51,938 nucleotides of DNA from Synergistaceae bacterium (GTDB taxonomy: Bacteria; Synergistota; Synergistia; Synergistales; Synergistaceae). The position numbers were made by a program, and so were the translations under genes. Positions 25,801 through 33,609 of this stretch are shown in pieces. Within the stretch, counting starts at the first letter, position 1. Each line of letters begins with the position of its first letter. The DNA is taken from NCBI GenBank assembly GCA_031289775.1, contig JAITOY010000008.1, positions 1 to 51,938 on the forward strand, written 5' to 3'. The notes under the pieces were generated by a model that was given only the letters and a program-made list of their open reading frames with translations, was not told the origin of the DNA and did not search any database.

Positions 25801-27076
25801 TGCCAACCCGGACGCGCACCCGTTCTATCAGCTCGGGTATAACAGCCCGAAGCCGGAGGCCGGCGTGATGATGCAGCTGGGCGCCACGGAGCCCAGAAAC
25901 ATAATCGTCCTTCCCGGCGGGCTGCAGCGCTCGCTCGACCTCGCCAACAACGGCAGGATGGGCGCCGCTCTTTACATCATCGACCCGGACGCCGCGAAAC
26001 ACACCGCCTTCGACAACTCGGCGCAGTGGGTGAAGGTCTTCAACAGCGCGTCTCTGACCGAGAGCAGCTGGAGGGTCGGATCCGCCGACTTCGGCCCGGC
26101 GCCTTATATGGGCATGATGGTGTCCAAGCCTGTCCTGCGCAAAGCCGTCGCTCCAGACGCAAATCACGGGAACCACGTCGCGGGCCAGGTGTTCGCGTCC
26201 GACAACAGGGGCAACATCTTCGTGCTGATGATGGAAAACCCCGACGGCAGCAGGCTCCTCTCCGACGCCAACTGGAAGCTGAGGACGGCCGCGACGCTCA
26301 GGCTCGATAACGACCCCCCGACGGCCAGCTACTCGAGCCCGTTCGGCGTAGTGATCGCCTCAGTGCATGGCGACTCGAACTTATATGCCGCGGGTGGGAC
26401 GGCGAACGTCGGCACCCTTGGCAACGACGACAACGACAGCGCGCTCGTAAGAAACAAGAGTCAGATGATCTACAGCTTCAAGCTGCCCGACCTCGCCGAC
26501 GCGTCCGCGGGCACGTCGCGCAGGGGCTCGTGGACACAGCTCGGCAGATCCGACGACTCCAAGATGCCGTCCTCGGCCCCGGGCTGGTTCATTCCTCTGC
26601 AAGGCGCCACAGCCGGGCACGGCGAGGAATACGCTTCCGCTCAGCCGGACATCCTGGGGAACGAGGTGTTTTTCGCGACGTACATACCAGAGATTATAAG
26701 CACTGGCGGCAGCGGCGCCTGCGCGGATGAAAAACCGCTGGGCAAGAGCCGCCTGTACGTTCTGGATCTGCTTACGGGGGGCGGGATCAGGTGGAAGAAC
26801 GGCGCCAAGTACATCGAGTTCGGGGGCTCTATGATCACTGGCATCACCCTGAGCCTGCAGGGCGGCACGGAGACCATCGGCATCACGTTCGACATCAGCG
26901 ATCCAAACGCTTTAGCTGCCAGCGTCAGCGCACATAAAACGAATGGCGATCTGGAGGCTTCTTTTGATCCTACCGACCCCAGCGCTGGCAGCACTGGGTG
27001 GATATTCAAATCCCTGCGCGGACACACCAAACCGGAGATGGGCGCTTCCGTGACGAACTATTGGATAATGAAATGA
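22898..27076 (+). CDS. PilY1-like pilus-tip/adhesin protein B
   Basis: 1392 aa, exported (hydrophobic stretch at residues ~9-26). It shares with protein A, in order: ANVLFMLDTGSPMTF (von Willebrand A-like, degenerate metal site), VPNDSRMYKMKLVMW, RIGMATTFQEL, RRSMLSDFGQSG, YAQTNDGVLHVV, GLYLIGTLGRAGNGIYTMDV, DNRGNIFVLMM and a C-terminus NYWIMK (INYWLSK in A). The C-terminal half is the PilY1 propeller-like region. It is about 290 residues shorter than A, mainly in the first half. ATG follows TAGGAGGATAAG. Likely cotranscribed with the PilX-like gene and the small exported protein downstream; a role at the pilus tip is by family analogy. Confidence 0.85.
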   Translation: MKNKKSAAFFEAVLIVSSLAAVALFASMNLEDLKAWAVTLPANIISPRKEEVVMRDNDKIMLPRRANVLFMLDTGSPMTFSPLGTMPVQGANVLPGYTAANQATAAAMLAQATYGHGGRPATTGADRYGRDLDATNNWKTGDTLAQHINDYYSPYEEANNPMGAAAAPYGLIFRNEANKSAQPGGTITTDMLVPNDSRMYKMKLVMWRVLSDTVLIENLRIGMATTFQELNGPGTSWTADFYKVAPWGVGVNYGGTLPNPPFSHGTAPSWSTGCGTGSAGYGSGSAAYWGIDRDYYDSAVYPKTSMIWRLVNRAYLRVPIREYSEEHINQFRLWLDGFEDNTLNVAGAPYFFKNPELFGDGITFLSTAIYPGHPQLNRSTMLGQTDVLGRPGVVFSSRTAVTTSSIAGAYGAALNTNPANGVGNYFRQNSGEALGTVLDFFSPPVDGVGGVTTSAYNVNVAPQVSFPLMDECDKNWVVIFTAGDDSSEYSAAKAAEDLYNYTKNNNLTALDNVVSGQNQFKSIRLKDGVRTLVVGFVDPVDPGVQPLRDKLDAIARSGDIGNTGAHAYFANDVEGLMQALRAVLARINNEIQPSPGPLTEGSKMDDQASNTDPNAFNLFSTGYRINMFDQWVGTMSRFTSTKDSYGNTATTEKWELNDTLIKARGTNSVTPPRKVYYWHNNALTSLGYTASMTDSTEHPIASMIGVTNAFVASMDKSNLRPPTMPATQDPMTDRLHPSRALVNWFYGWDFSYYDNVNTSRRSMLSDFGQSGTALVSPPDRDFLPFNGYAAWADSMRSIDTRLYAQTNDGVLHVVNPQSSGANLEQYSILPPSSLLPLRLPSLKMGRITQGAGYAMRWIDVSEFASNTSDDIPISSIPAYVLDGPVQSRAFNIASKPGWGLYLIGTLGRAGNGIYTMDVTSPSAPKFYWYRETIENADGTLTLLRMKASENEPAVSTVTPNWTGVGGIYANPDAHPFYQLGYNSPKPEAGVMMQLGATEPRNIIVLPGGLQRSLDLANNGRMGAALYIIDPDAAKHTAFDNSAQWVKVFNSASLTESSWRVGSADFGPAPYMGMMVSKPVLRKAVAPDANHGNHVAGQVFASDNRGNIFVLMMENPDGSRLLSDANWKLRTAATLRLDNDPPTASYSSPFGVVIASVHGDSNLYAAGGTANVGTLGNDDNDSALVRNKSQMIYSFKLPDLADASAGTSRRGSWTQLGRSDDSKMPSSAPGWFIPLQGATAGHGEEYASAQPDILGNEVFFATYIPEIISTGGSGACADEKPLGKSRLYVLDLLTGGGIRWKNGAKYIEFGGSMITGITLSLQGGTETIGITFDISDPNALAASVSAHKTNGDLEASFDPTDPSAGSTGWIFKSLRGHTKPEMGASVTNYWIMK

Positions 27077-27105
27077 GACGCTTTGCTAAAAAGGAGTGTT
27101 TGAGA

Positions 27106-27378
27106 GTGAGAAATTTTTTGAAACACAGGAGTGATACGGCGCGGCCGGCCGGGAGCGGACATATTTTTCACCGAGCCGTCCTGACCTCTGGAGCGCTTGT
27201 GATAGCGGTGTGCTTCGTTTTCGCCGGAGCGCTCAGGCAGGCGCCCGCCTCCGCCGCGCCGCTTGCGCCGAGCGCGTCGCTAAACGCCGGCGTCTTTGCC
27301 AGGGCGCCGGAGCGGGTCATGTTGGATAATAGCGCTCTATCAGATGATGTGCCGCGTTCCCAGGACAAAAAAAAATAA
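27106..27378 (+). CDS. Small membrane or secreted protein, unknown
   Basis: 90 aa from a GTG at 27106, nine bases after AAGGAG. An in-frame ATG at 27073 that overlaps the PilY1-like stop (ATGA) is an alternative start and would add 11 residues. A hydrophobic helix AVLTSGALVIAVCFVFAGAL is followed by APASAAPLAP, an export-like Ala-rich cleavage region, and a short polar tail ending DKKK. No family recognised. Its position as last gene of the PilX/PilY1 transcript, just before a strong terminator, suggests a pilus-related or secreted peptide role; that is inference. Confidence 0.55.
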   Translation: MRNFLKHRSDTARPAGSGHIFHRAVLTSGALVIAVCFVFAGALRQAPASAAPLAPSASLNAGVFARAPERVMLDNSALSDDVPRSQDKKK

Positions 27379-27393
27379 GTGATATACGCTTGA

Positions 27394-27424
27394 GGGAGGG
27401 CCCCATCGGGGCCCTCCCGTTTTT
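27394..27424 (+). terminator. Strong intrinsic terminator after the PilY1-like B transcript
   Basis: Perfect 11-base stem GGGAGGGCCCC / GGGGCCCTCCC (27394-27404, 27408-27418) with a 3-base loop, followed by GTTTTT. Confidence 0.92.
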
Positions 27425-27529
27425 CCCGACTTCCGCTTACGAATATTGCGGCGGATAGAGCCATTCAATGTGTCCACCTCGTAATAATACGTATTTTGAG
27501 GGCGCTTGCGCGTTAAACTATCCCAGATC

Positions 27530-27538
27530 TGGTAGAAT
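27530..27538 (+). promoter_or_regulatory. Extended -10 promoter candidate for the MliC/META gene
   Basis: TGGTAGAAT, an extended -10, lies about 33 bases before the start codon. No good -35 is seen at 17 bases. Confidence 0.4.
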
Positions 27539-27570
27539 TGTCCCATGAAATAACCAGATAGGTGGTGTCC

Positions 27571-28383
27571 ATGATGTCGAGAAAAATTTGCAATGCCGCG
27601 TTTGTGCTTATAACCCTGACGTTCCCGGTTTTCCTGGCCTCGTCCTCCTTTGCCGCCGGCGCTGGGGACGCGCTGTTTGTCTTTCAGGGGGGGGCGCTGC
27701 ATGTCCTGGAACGAGTCCCATCCGACTCGGGTGAGAGATACGAGGAGAAGGGCGATTCGTCCTCGGCGTTTGAAGCCAGGGGGCGGAAAGCGCTCCTGAC
27801 TGTAGGCGGACGTGAGTATTCGAGGTATGTCCTCATAAGGGACATGAACGAAGACGAGTTCGCCCTCACGGTCGATGGGGAGAACTTTTCAATGAAGAGC
27901 GCCATCTCCGCCTCCGGCGCCAAATACGAGGCGGCGGAAGACCCTAACACGGTTTTCTGGAGCAAGGGAGATTCCGTTACGCTGACAGTGCGCGGCGACG
28001 AATACGAGGAGTACAACATCTGGCAGCTATCCGGGATAATCTGGCTGACGGATGAACCGTTTCCAACAGGGATCGAGTGGAGAGTGAAGAGCGTTTTGGG
28101 GACGGAAACCATCGGGGACTCATCCGTGACGCTCACATTCCTGGGCGACAGAACTCTCCACGGGAACGCGTCCGTGAACTCATACATCTCCTCGTGGCTG
28201 TCCTCCGGGTGCAGGCTGATCATCCGCCCCCCCGTCGAGACGAAGAAGATGGGCCCGCCAGATCTAATGGAACAGGAAGGTTCATTTCTGAGAGCCCTGC
28301 CAGGCGTAGTCGCGTTCAGGCTCAAGAGCGACGGCGTCACGCTGATAACGAAAGAGCCCGAAGATATCGAACTGACGTTTTGA
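27571..28383 (+). CDS. Secreted protein with tandem MliC-like repeats and a META (HslJ-like) domain
   Basis: 270 aa with a signal peptide (about residues 1-29, ending SSSFAAGAG). The middle SASGAKYEAAEDPNTVFWSKGD then LTVRG matches the core of MliC, an inhibitor of C-type lysozyme. A diverged copy precedes it (SDSGERYEEKGDSSSAFEARGRKALLTVGG), with the same SxSGxxYE, F, G, LTV, EY pattern, so the MliC unit looks duplicated. Residues ~150-270 match the META/HslJ fold: NIWQLSGIIW, VTLTFLGDRTLHGNASVNSY, GPPDLMEQEGSFLRAL, and a final strand ELTF. MliC's disulfide cysteines are mostly absent. Likely periplasmic, protecting peptidoglycan; inhibition of lysozyme is not certain. ATG at 27571 or 27574 after AGGTGG. 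Confidence 0.78.
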   Translation: MMSRKICNAAFVLITLTFPVFLASSSFAAGAGDALFVFQGGALHVLERVPSDSGERYEEKGDSSSAFEARGRKALLTVGGREYSRYVLIRDMNEDEFALTVDGENFSMKSAISASGAKYEAAEDPNTVFWSKGDSVTLTVRGDEYEEYNIWQLSGIIWLTDEPFPTGIEWRVKSVLGTETIGDSSVTLTFLGDRTLHGNASVNSYISSWLSSGCRLIIRPPVETKKMGPPDLMEQEGSFLRALPGVVAFRLKSDGVTLITKEPEDIELTF

Positions 28384-28667
28384 CGAGCGGGCAATTTTAC
28401 GCGATGAAATGAACACCTGTGGTGTGAGGTTCCGCAGGGACTGTTTACTTTTTTCGGCGCCGGTGGTAAGATCCATAAGCTCTATTGTAAAGGGCACGAA
28501 GATCAAAATTACCAAGCGGTGTTTGTCGGAGGGTAGCGCGAAGGCGTCTGTTTTTGACCTTGGCCCCTCAGGGTTTCAGGCTGGATGGATTTTCTGAAAA
28601 TGGGGCGTCGGGGCAACCGGGCGCGACCTCAGAATAAAAATTTCCGCATTTGAAAAGGAGTGTCGGC
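28384..28667 (+). other. Untranslated region before rpsD
   Basis: About 284 bases with no convincing gene. GC-rich with several short self-complementary stretches, for example around GTCGGGGCAACCGGGCGCGAC. It could be the rpsD leader with an S4 autoregulatory structure, or contain a small RNA; I recognise neither. A 62-codon frame at 28409-28597 has no ribosome binding site and no protein-like features. Confidence 0.4.
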
Positions 28668-29270
28668 ATGGCAACGAGAAGAGAGCCCAGGTTTAAGCTC
28701 TGTCGCAGACTGGGAGTAAACGTCTACAACCACCCAAAGGCACTGAAGAGGGTCAGTCAGCAAGCCCAGAAGGGCGGCCGGGCCGGAAGGAAAACATCGG
28801 AGTACGGCCTCCAGCTTATGGAAAAGCAGAAGATCAAGGCGTATTACGGCGTTCTGGAGCGCCAGTTCGTCAGATACTACAAGCGCGGGCAGAAAAGCTC
28901 CGAGGCTACGGGCACGGCGATGCTAAAAGGCCTCGAGTGCCGCCTCGACAACCTGGTCTACCGCATTGGCTTCGGGCGTTCCATCCGCCAGTCGCGCCAG
29001 ATCGTAAACCACGGACATGTGCTCGTCAACGGCCGAAAGGTCGACATTCCGTCCTATGCCTGTAAGGCGGGAGACGTGATATCGCTCCGCGAGAAGTCGC
29101 GGGACAACGAGCTGATCAGGACGAACTTCCAGGATCTGAAGGGCTTCCAGGTTCCCTACATCGAAAGGAACGTCGAGCAGTTCAGCGGTACGCTGATCCG
29201 CGAGCCAATGAGGAACGAGATTCCCATCGACGTAAACGAGATACTCGTCGTCGAGCTCTTCTCCAAGTAA
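28668..29270 (+). CDS. rpsD: 30S ribosomal protein S4
   Basis: Primary 16S rRNA-binding protein of the 30S body, 200 aa. N-terminal [16 protein letters not shown], and the S4 RNA-binding domain with [39 protein letters not shown]. It has only one N-terminal cysteine, so it is the zinc-free type. The frame is open to 28650 but ATG 28668 after AAAAGGAG matches the family. It stands alone here, away from rpsK/rpoA, and is followed by its own terminator. Confidence 0.98.
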   Translation: MATRREPRFKLCRRLGVNVYNHPKALKRVSQQAQKGGRAGRKTSEYGLQLMEKQKIKAYYGVLERQFVRYYKRGQKSSEATGTAMLKGLECRLDNLVYRIGFGRSIRQSRQIVNHGHVLVNGRKVDIPSYACKAGDVISLREKSRDNELIRTNFQDLKGFQVPYIERNVEQFSGTLIREPMRNEIPIDVNEILVVELFSK

Positions 29271-29317
29271 GCTGAATAAGTTTTTCGGGCGTCGGCGGTC
29301 ATGACGACAATAAAGAC

Positions 29318-29345
29318 GCGGAGCCTCGACGGCTCCGCTTTTTTT
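29318..29345 (+). terminator. Intrinsic terminator after rpsD
   Basis: Stem GCGGAGCC (29318-29325) / GGCTCCGC (29331-29338), 5-base loop, followed by seven T. Confidence 0.92.
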
Positions 29346-29447
29346 GCGCCCCGGCGGATATGACAGTTTTTCCCGTTGCCCGCTTTCGGGGTAAATGCCG
29401 GCATTATTATCCGGTTTTGGCACGCGGCTGCAAACAGGGGGCTTTTT

Positions 29448-30122
29448 ATGGACAGCGAACGTGACAGTCACAGGGTTTTTCTTGTAAGGCATGGCGAGAC
29501 CGCATGGAACAAGGAGTTTCGCTATCAGGGCATATCTGACGTCCCGCTCGACGACGAAGGCCTCGAGCAAGCCCGCAGGGTCGGCCTCCGATTATCCCTC
29601 GTGCCGGCGGACAGGGTCCTCACGAGTCCTCTGTCGCGCGCGCGCCGCACAACGGAGATCATAATGGAACACAACCCCTCCTCGGCCGAGATAACGACAA
29701 AAAAAGAGCTGGTGGAGATCTCGTTCGGCATCTGGGAGGGCCTGACCGTCTCTGAGATAAAGGAGATCGACGGAGACACGTTCTCGAAATGGCGTGAGAC
29801 CCCGTTTTTTTGCGTCCCGGAGGGCGGTGAGTCCCTCTCGGACGTCTTCGGACGATCTAAAACATTCGCGGATGAGCTGATAGAGGCTGGCTCGCCGGGC
29901 GAGGACACGTTTGTAGTGGCCCACGGCGGGGTGATAAGGGCGCTTGCCGCTGTACTGCTGGGCTTCGACAGAATCGACCTGCTGTGGCGGATGCGCTTCG
30001 ACAACTGCTCGGTGACTGTGATAGACATCTGGAAAAAGAGTGCCTCAATGCTGCTGTCGAACGACACCAACCACCTCAGGCTCGACGACCGGGCGATACC
30101 GTCTCTTGTGTTTCCGCGTTAA
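29448..30122 (+). CDS. Histidine phosphatase (phosphoglycerate mutase-like)
   Basis: 224 aa. The catalytic RHG motif is in VFLVRHGETAWNK near the start; LTSPLSRARRT, the acid-base Glu in EISFGIWEGLT, and the second His in FVVAHGGVIRAL complete the active site. This branch includes alpha-ribazole phosphatase (CobC), broad-specificity phosphatases and cofactor-dependent mutases. Only the fold is safe to call; no cobalamin gene is nearby. ATG 29448 follows AGGGGG; a longer frame from 29376 is rejected. It ends 106 bases before the sigma factor gene. Confidence 0.85.
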   Translation: MDSERDSHRVFLVRHGETAWNKEFRYQGISDVPLDDEGLEQARRVGLRLSLVPADRVLTSPLSRARRTTEIIMEHNPSSAEITTKKELVEISFGIWEGLTVSEIKEIDGDTFSKWRETPFFCVPEGGESLSDVFGRSKTFADELIEAGSPGEDTFVVAHGGVIRALAAVLLGFDRIDLLWRMRFDNCSVTVIDIWKKSASMLLSNDTNHLRLDDRAIPSLVFPR

Positions 30123-30181
30123 AAAAGGCCCTGTTAAGATATCTCCTTTGTTTTTTCAAGGGGCAAAAGCTGGGACTCTTG

Positions 30182-30190
30182 TGGTAAAAT
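30182..30190 (+). promoter_or_regulatory. Extended -10 promoter candidate for the sigma factor gene
   Basis: TGGTAAAAT lies about 39 bases before the GTG start. It is similar in form to the candidates before carA, the peptidase gene and the MliC/META gene. Confidence 0.4.
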
Positions 30191-30228
30191 CACGTGAGAT
30201 TATTGAAAATATACCGGAGGATAAATTT

Positions 30229-30816
30229 GTGAAAACTGAAAACGCTGGAAAATCCCTCGACCCAGCTGAGGAGCGTCTTCTCTGGGAGAAAATAGCGGAG
30301 GGCGACGACGATTCAAGAGAACGGATCATACTTGCTTATCGGCCAATGGTCTTCTGGCTCGCCAAAAAATTCCGCGTGTCCTACAACGCTTATCCCGATC
30401 TCATCCAGGAGGGCATGATAGGCCTGATAGCCGCCGCCGACAACTTCGAGACCGCGCGCAACAACCGTTTCATCACCTATGCGTACTACAAGGTGCGCGG
30501 CCGCATGGCGAACTTCCTTCAGCGCTCGGAGGCCAGAGCGCCCCTGCCGGTCGAGGATGAGTACTTGGAGCGCGACGACTCGTTCGAAAACGACCTCGAC
30601 GGGATGGAGTGGTCGCTCGCGATCAAAGATGGGCTCGGCAGTCTCCCGCGCAAGGAGATGGAGGTCGTGAGGTCGCTTATCATAGAGGGGCGGCGGGCGG
30701 CGGATGTCGCAAGCGAGCAGGGAGTGGGAATAAGCCACATCTACAGGCTGCAGCGAAAAGCGCTTTCGCACCTCAGGAGCTGGTTTTCAAAAGGCGACGC
30801 TACCTCTGGCGCGTAA
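30229..30816 (+). CDS. Small sigma-70 family RNA polymerase sigma factor
   Basis: 195 aa. Region 2 is clear: ERIILAYRPMVFWLAKKF, then YPDLIQEGMIGLIAAADNFE (region 2.2 core binding), and NNRFITYAYYKVRGRMANFL (2.3-2.4, -10 recognition). Region 4 has LPRKEMEVVRSLIIEGRRAADVASEQGVGISHIYRLQRKALSHLR, a helix-turn-helix for the -35. Region 3 is very short and region 1 is absent, placing it among the alternative sigma factors (FliA/SigF/SigB-like size). The frame is open far upstream, but GTG 30229, eight bases after CGGAGG, is the natural start. A membrane protein gene follows and may be its partner. Confidence 0.88.
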   Translation: MKTENAGKSLDPAEERLLWEKIAEGDDDSRERIILAYRPMVFWLAKKFRVSYNAYPDLIQEGMIGLIAAADNFETARNNRFITYAYYKVRGRMANFLQRSEARAPLPVEDEYLERDDSFENDLDGMEWSLAIKDGLGSLPRKEMEVVRSLIIEGRRAADVASEQGVGISHIYRLQRKALSHLRSWFSKGDATSGA

Positions 30817-30878
30817 CTTGTGAGAATTATAGAGGCCGTGGATATCGCGTGATTTTGCAGGCTAGGGGGTGCCGCCAA

Positions 30879-31592
30879 GTGGACGAAACAAAAAACGAGA
30901 GGAAGGACAACAGGTTCGACAAGAGGCTCAGACGAATTGAGCGCTGGTTGAAGCGTTGCGTATCCGCTTGCGGTTGCGCGTCCTGGAGTTCCGCCATGTT
31001 TGAGATAGAGTGCATGGAGGCGGAGGCCAGGGAGTTTCGAGAGGAGCTATGGAAAGTGGCGGAGGACGAAACACTCGATAGGCGCGGCTTCTCGAAAAGC
31101 TCCGTTTTGCCCCGCTTGAGGGTCGCGACCATCGCGGCCGCTCTCGTTTTGGCGTCAGGCCTTCCTCTTTCGCTCGACCAGGATCGTCCTTTTCATGGTT
31201 TTCAGAGCGAAGTAGCTGTGATCACAAGTACCGAGAGCGACATTCTTCAGGCGCTCAGGGAGAGTTTGAGCAACCACAACACTGGGCGAGTCGTGCTCTC
31301 AATGGAACTGCCAAATTCAGACACGGCGCGGATCGGAACCGCGGCGGCGTCTCAGCTCCCTGTAATTCAGCCTACTGAGGCCGCGAAGCCTGTCGTTTTC
31401 GAGAAGGTCGCAGTCTTACGCGCACGCGAGGATATAGTCGCTGAGGCAATGAAGGAAACGCCGACCTCCGAGCCCGCCAAAACCGCCGCAGCCTCGGAGC
31501 CATCCGTTGAGGAGGTCATATCCCTCATTCAGGTTGGGCAAAGAGCGCTGAGAGTATCCGAGCCCGCCGTGATGGTTATTTCCATTAAATAA
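30879..31592 (+). CDS. Single-pass membrane protein, unknown (possible sigma partner)
   Basis: 237 aa from a GTG at 30879, nine bases after AGGGGG. A charged cytoplasmic N-terminus (~85 residues, with four Cys: CVSACGCASW and IEC) is followed by one hydrophobic helix VATIAAALVLASGLPLSL, then ~130 exported residues, Ala/Glu/Pro-rich. No family recognised. Its layout (soluble N-terminus, one helix, outer domain) and its place 62 bases after a sigma factor gene are those of anti-sigma factors, but no zinc-binding HxxxCxxC motif is seen. Function unassigned. Confidence 0.6.
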   Translation: MDETKNERKDNRFDKRLRRIERWLKRCVSACGCASWSSAMFEIECMEAEAREFREELWKVAEDETLDRRGFSKSSVLPRLRVATIAAALVLASGLPLSLDQDRPFHGFQSEVAVITSTESDILQALRESLSNHNTGRVVLSMELPNSDTARIGTAAASQLPVIQPTEAAKPVVFEKVAVLRAREDIVAEAMKETPTSEPAKTAAASEPSVEEVISLIQVGQRALRVSEPAVMVISIK

Positions 31593-31665
31593 AAATACAC
31601 ATTTCGCACAAGTCAGAAGTTTTAACGTTCAGAGATTTAGACATTTATTCGGGGAGTGGTTTGTC

Positions 31666-33609
31666 ATGCACCTGACAAAGGATTTTCAAACGAGAGGGAA
31701 AAGCGTTTTTCGCATTCTGACGTGGTTTGCGGTGTTCGCGCTGCTCCTCTCGTCAGTACCGACCGCGCAAGCGGCCGATTCCGAAGTAGGAGGGATCCCG
31801 CTCGTAATTGGGGAACAGGAACCCGAGAGAAAACCCATCCAGGAGATGGATCTCTCGAACGTGGAGACACCGAGCGCGGATGAACCGCTTTCCGAGGGAC
31901 GGCCACCCTCGCAGGAGCGCACCGAAAGGCGTCAGAGGCTTCAGGGACCTACCATTCTCTCCATCGGCCTCGAAGGAAACTCCGAGGTCGTGAGCGACCA
32001 TATTCTTTCAGTCGTTACGTCCCAAATCGGCGCCCCAATGGATCAGAACAGGCTGTCTCGCGACGCCGACGCCATTTTCGAACAGGGATTCTACTCTAAC
32101 GTGGACTTCCGCATCGAGGATGAGATAGACGGCGTCCGGGTAATCTTCACGGTCACTGAAAACCCGATAATCGACGACATCAATTTCTTCGGAAATACCA
32201 TTTACAGCGAGGATCAACTGCTAGACCTCTGCTTCACAAAACCGGGCATGATCTTCAACAGAGTGTTTTTCCGCAACGACCTCCAACGGCTCAAGGACAG
32301 GTACCAGCAGGACGGGTACGTCATGGCGCGCGTAAGCGACGTCAAGATCGAGGGCAAGGTCGTGAACGTCTACATGGTCGAGCCAAAAATAGGCGAGGTC
32401 GTAATTCAGGGCAACACAAGAACAAAAACATACGTTATCGACCGTCAGATAGGCATAAAAGCCGGCGATCACTTCAACGCCACCAGGCTGCGCTACACGT
32501 TGAGCAAGCTTCAGGGGCTCGGTTACTTCGAGGACGTGAGCGTCGGCTTCGAACCGGGGGATGCGCCGGAGATAATAAACCTGATACTCACGCTGGCCGA
32601 GGCCAAAACCGGAAAGATAGGCATCTCGATCGGCTACGGCACGCAGAGCGGCTTCAGCGGCGGAATATCCTACAGCGACAATAACTGGCGCGGGAGGGGC
32701 GAACATCTGGGCGTTGGCTTCGAGCTTGGCGACAGGGAGCAGTATTGGCTCACTCTCGAACAACCGTACATGGATCCGAAGGTGTACGCGTGGCGCATCG
32801 GCGCCTACAAACGCGCCTGGGACGACCTCTCCTACTACCAGGAGGACGTGTACCAGTTCGACTACGACGAGGACAGAAAAGGCGGATATATCGGCGCGGG
32901 GCGCAAATTCTCGGAGCGCTCGAAGCTGAGTTGGTATCTGACCACAGAGTGGCAGGACATCGAAATTGAACCCCGCGGCGACGCGCTCCCCTCCCCGCAG
33001 CAGCTCGAGGAGATGCAGAGCGGCGAAAATTTCAACGTGACTGGCGTCCTGAGGCGCGACAACATGGATCCTTACTCGGTTTTCCCAAAGGGGGACAATG
33101 AATCCATCCACGTGGAGAAAGGGCTCGAGGCTCTGGGCGGAGACTGGTCATACTGGAAGTACTGGTTCGAGGCTCGCTACTACACGCCCCTCGAGTTCCT
33201 CACGCAACTGTTCGAGAGAAGCTTCACCGTCAACGACATACCACCGATCATCGCTATGAGGATGATGATCGGGGACGCGGACGGTTACCTCCCATGGGCG
33301 GTGGACTACACTATGGGCGGCGACAACACTCTCAGGGGCTATGAGGACAAACGCTTCCGAGGCGACCAAATGTTCCTCTTCAACGGCGAGGTGCGTCTGC
33401 CGGTTCACCGCACTGTCTCGCTCGTGATGTTCTACGACATAGGCAAGGTGTGGGACAGTAACGTCGGCGAGGGCTTCGACTTTGGCGACATGGCGAAGGG
33501 ATACGGCCTGGGCGTCAGGGTTAACACTCCGCTTGGCAACCTGAGGCTCGACTTTGCGCAGGGCGATGACGAATCGAGGATTCACTTCGGATTTGGCGAG
33601 ATGTTTTAG
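31666..33609 (+). CDS. bamA: Outer membrane protein assembly factor BamA (short, about three POTRA)
   Basis: 647 aa, Omp85 family: inserts beta-barrel proteins in the outer membrane. Signal peptide at residues ~1-36 (LLLSSVPTAQAAD). About three POTRA units follow: ILSIGLEGNSEVVSDHIL; IIDDINFFGNTIYSEDQL; and IGEVVIQGNTRTKTYVID. A 16-strand barrel fills residues ~320-647, with the lid motif NTLRGYEDKRFRGDQMF and a C-terminal Phe (FGFGEMF). Typical BamA has five POTRA and ~800 aa, so this is short. ATG follows CGGGGAGTGG. It heads the envelope operon. Confidence 0.92.
   Translation: MHLTKDFQTRGKSVFRILTWFAVFALLLSSVPTAQAADSEVGGIPLVIGEQEPERKPIQEMDLSNVETPSADEPLSEGRPPSQERTERRQRLQGPTILSIGLEGNSEVVSDHILSVVTSQIGAPMDQNRLSRDADAIFEQGFYSNVDFRIEDEIDGVRVIFTVTENPIIDDINFFGNTIYSEDQLLDLCFTKPGMIFNRVFFRNDLQRLKDRYQQDGYVMARVSDVKIEGKVVNVYMVEPKIGEVVIQGNTRTKTYVIDRQIGIKAGDHFNATRLRYTLSKLQGLGYFEDVSVGFEPGDAPEIINLILTLAEAKTGKIGISIGYGTQSGFSGGISYSDNNWRGRGEHLGVGFELGDREQYWLTLEQPYMDPKVYAWRIGAYKRAWDDLSYYQEDVYQFDYDEDRKGGYIGAGRKFSERSKLSWYLTTEWQDIEIEPRGDALPSPQQLEEMQSGENFNVTGVLRRDNMDPYSVFPKGDNESIHVEKGLEALGGDWSYWKYWFEARYYTPLEFLTQLFERSFTVNDIPPIIAMRMMIGDADGYLPWAVDYTMGGDNTLRGYEDKRFRGDQMFLFNGEVRLPVHRTVSLVMFYDIGKVWDSNVGEGFDFGDMAKGYGLGVRVNTPLGNLRLDFAQGDDESRIHFGFGEMF

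Noticed and set aside
28409-28597. 62-codon frame before rpsD
   Set aside because: No ribosome binding site, no recognisable features, ends well before rpsD.
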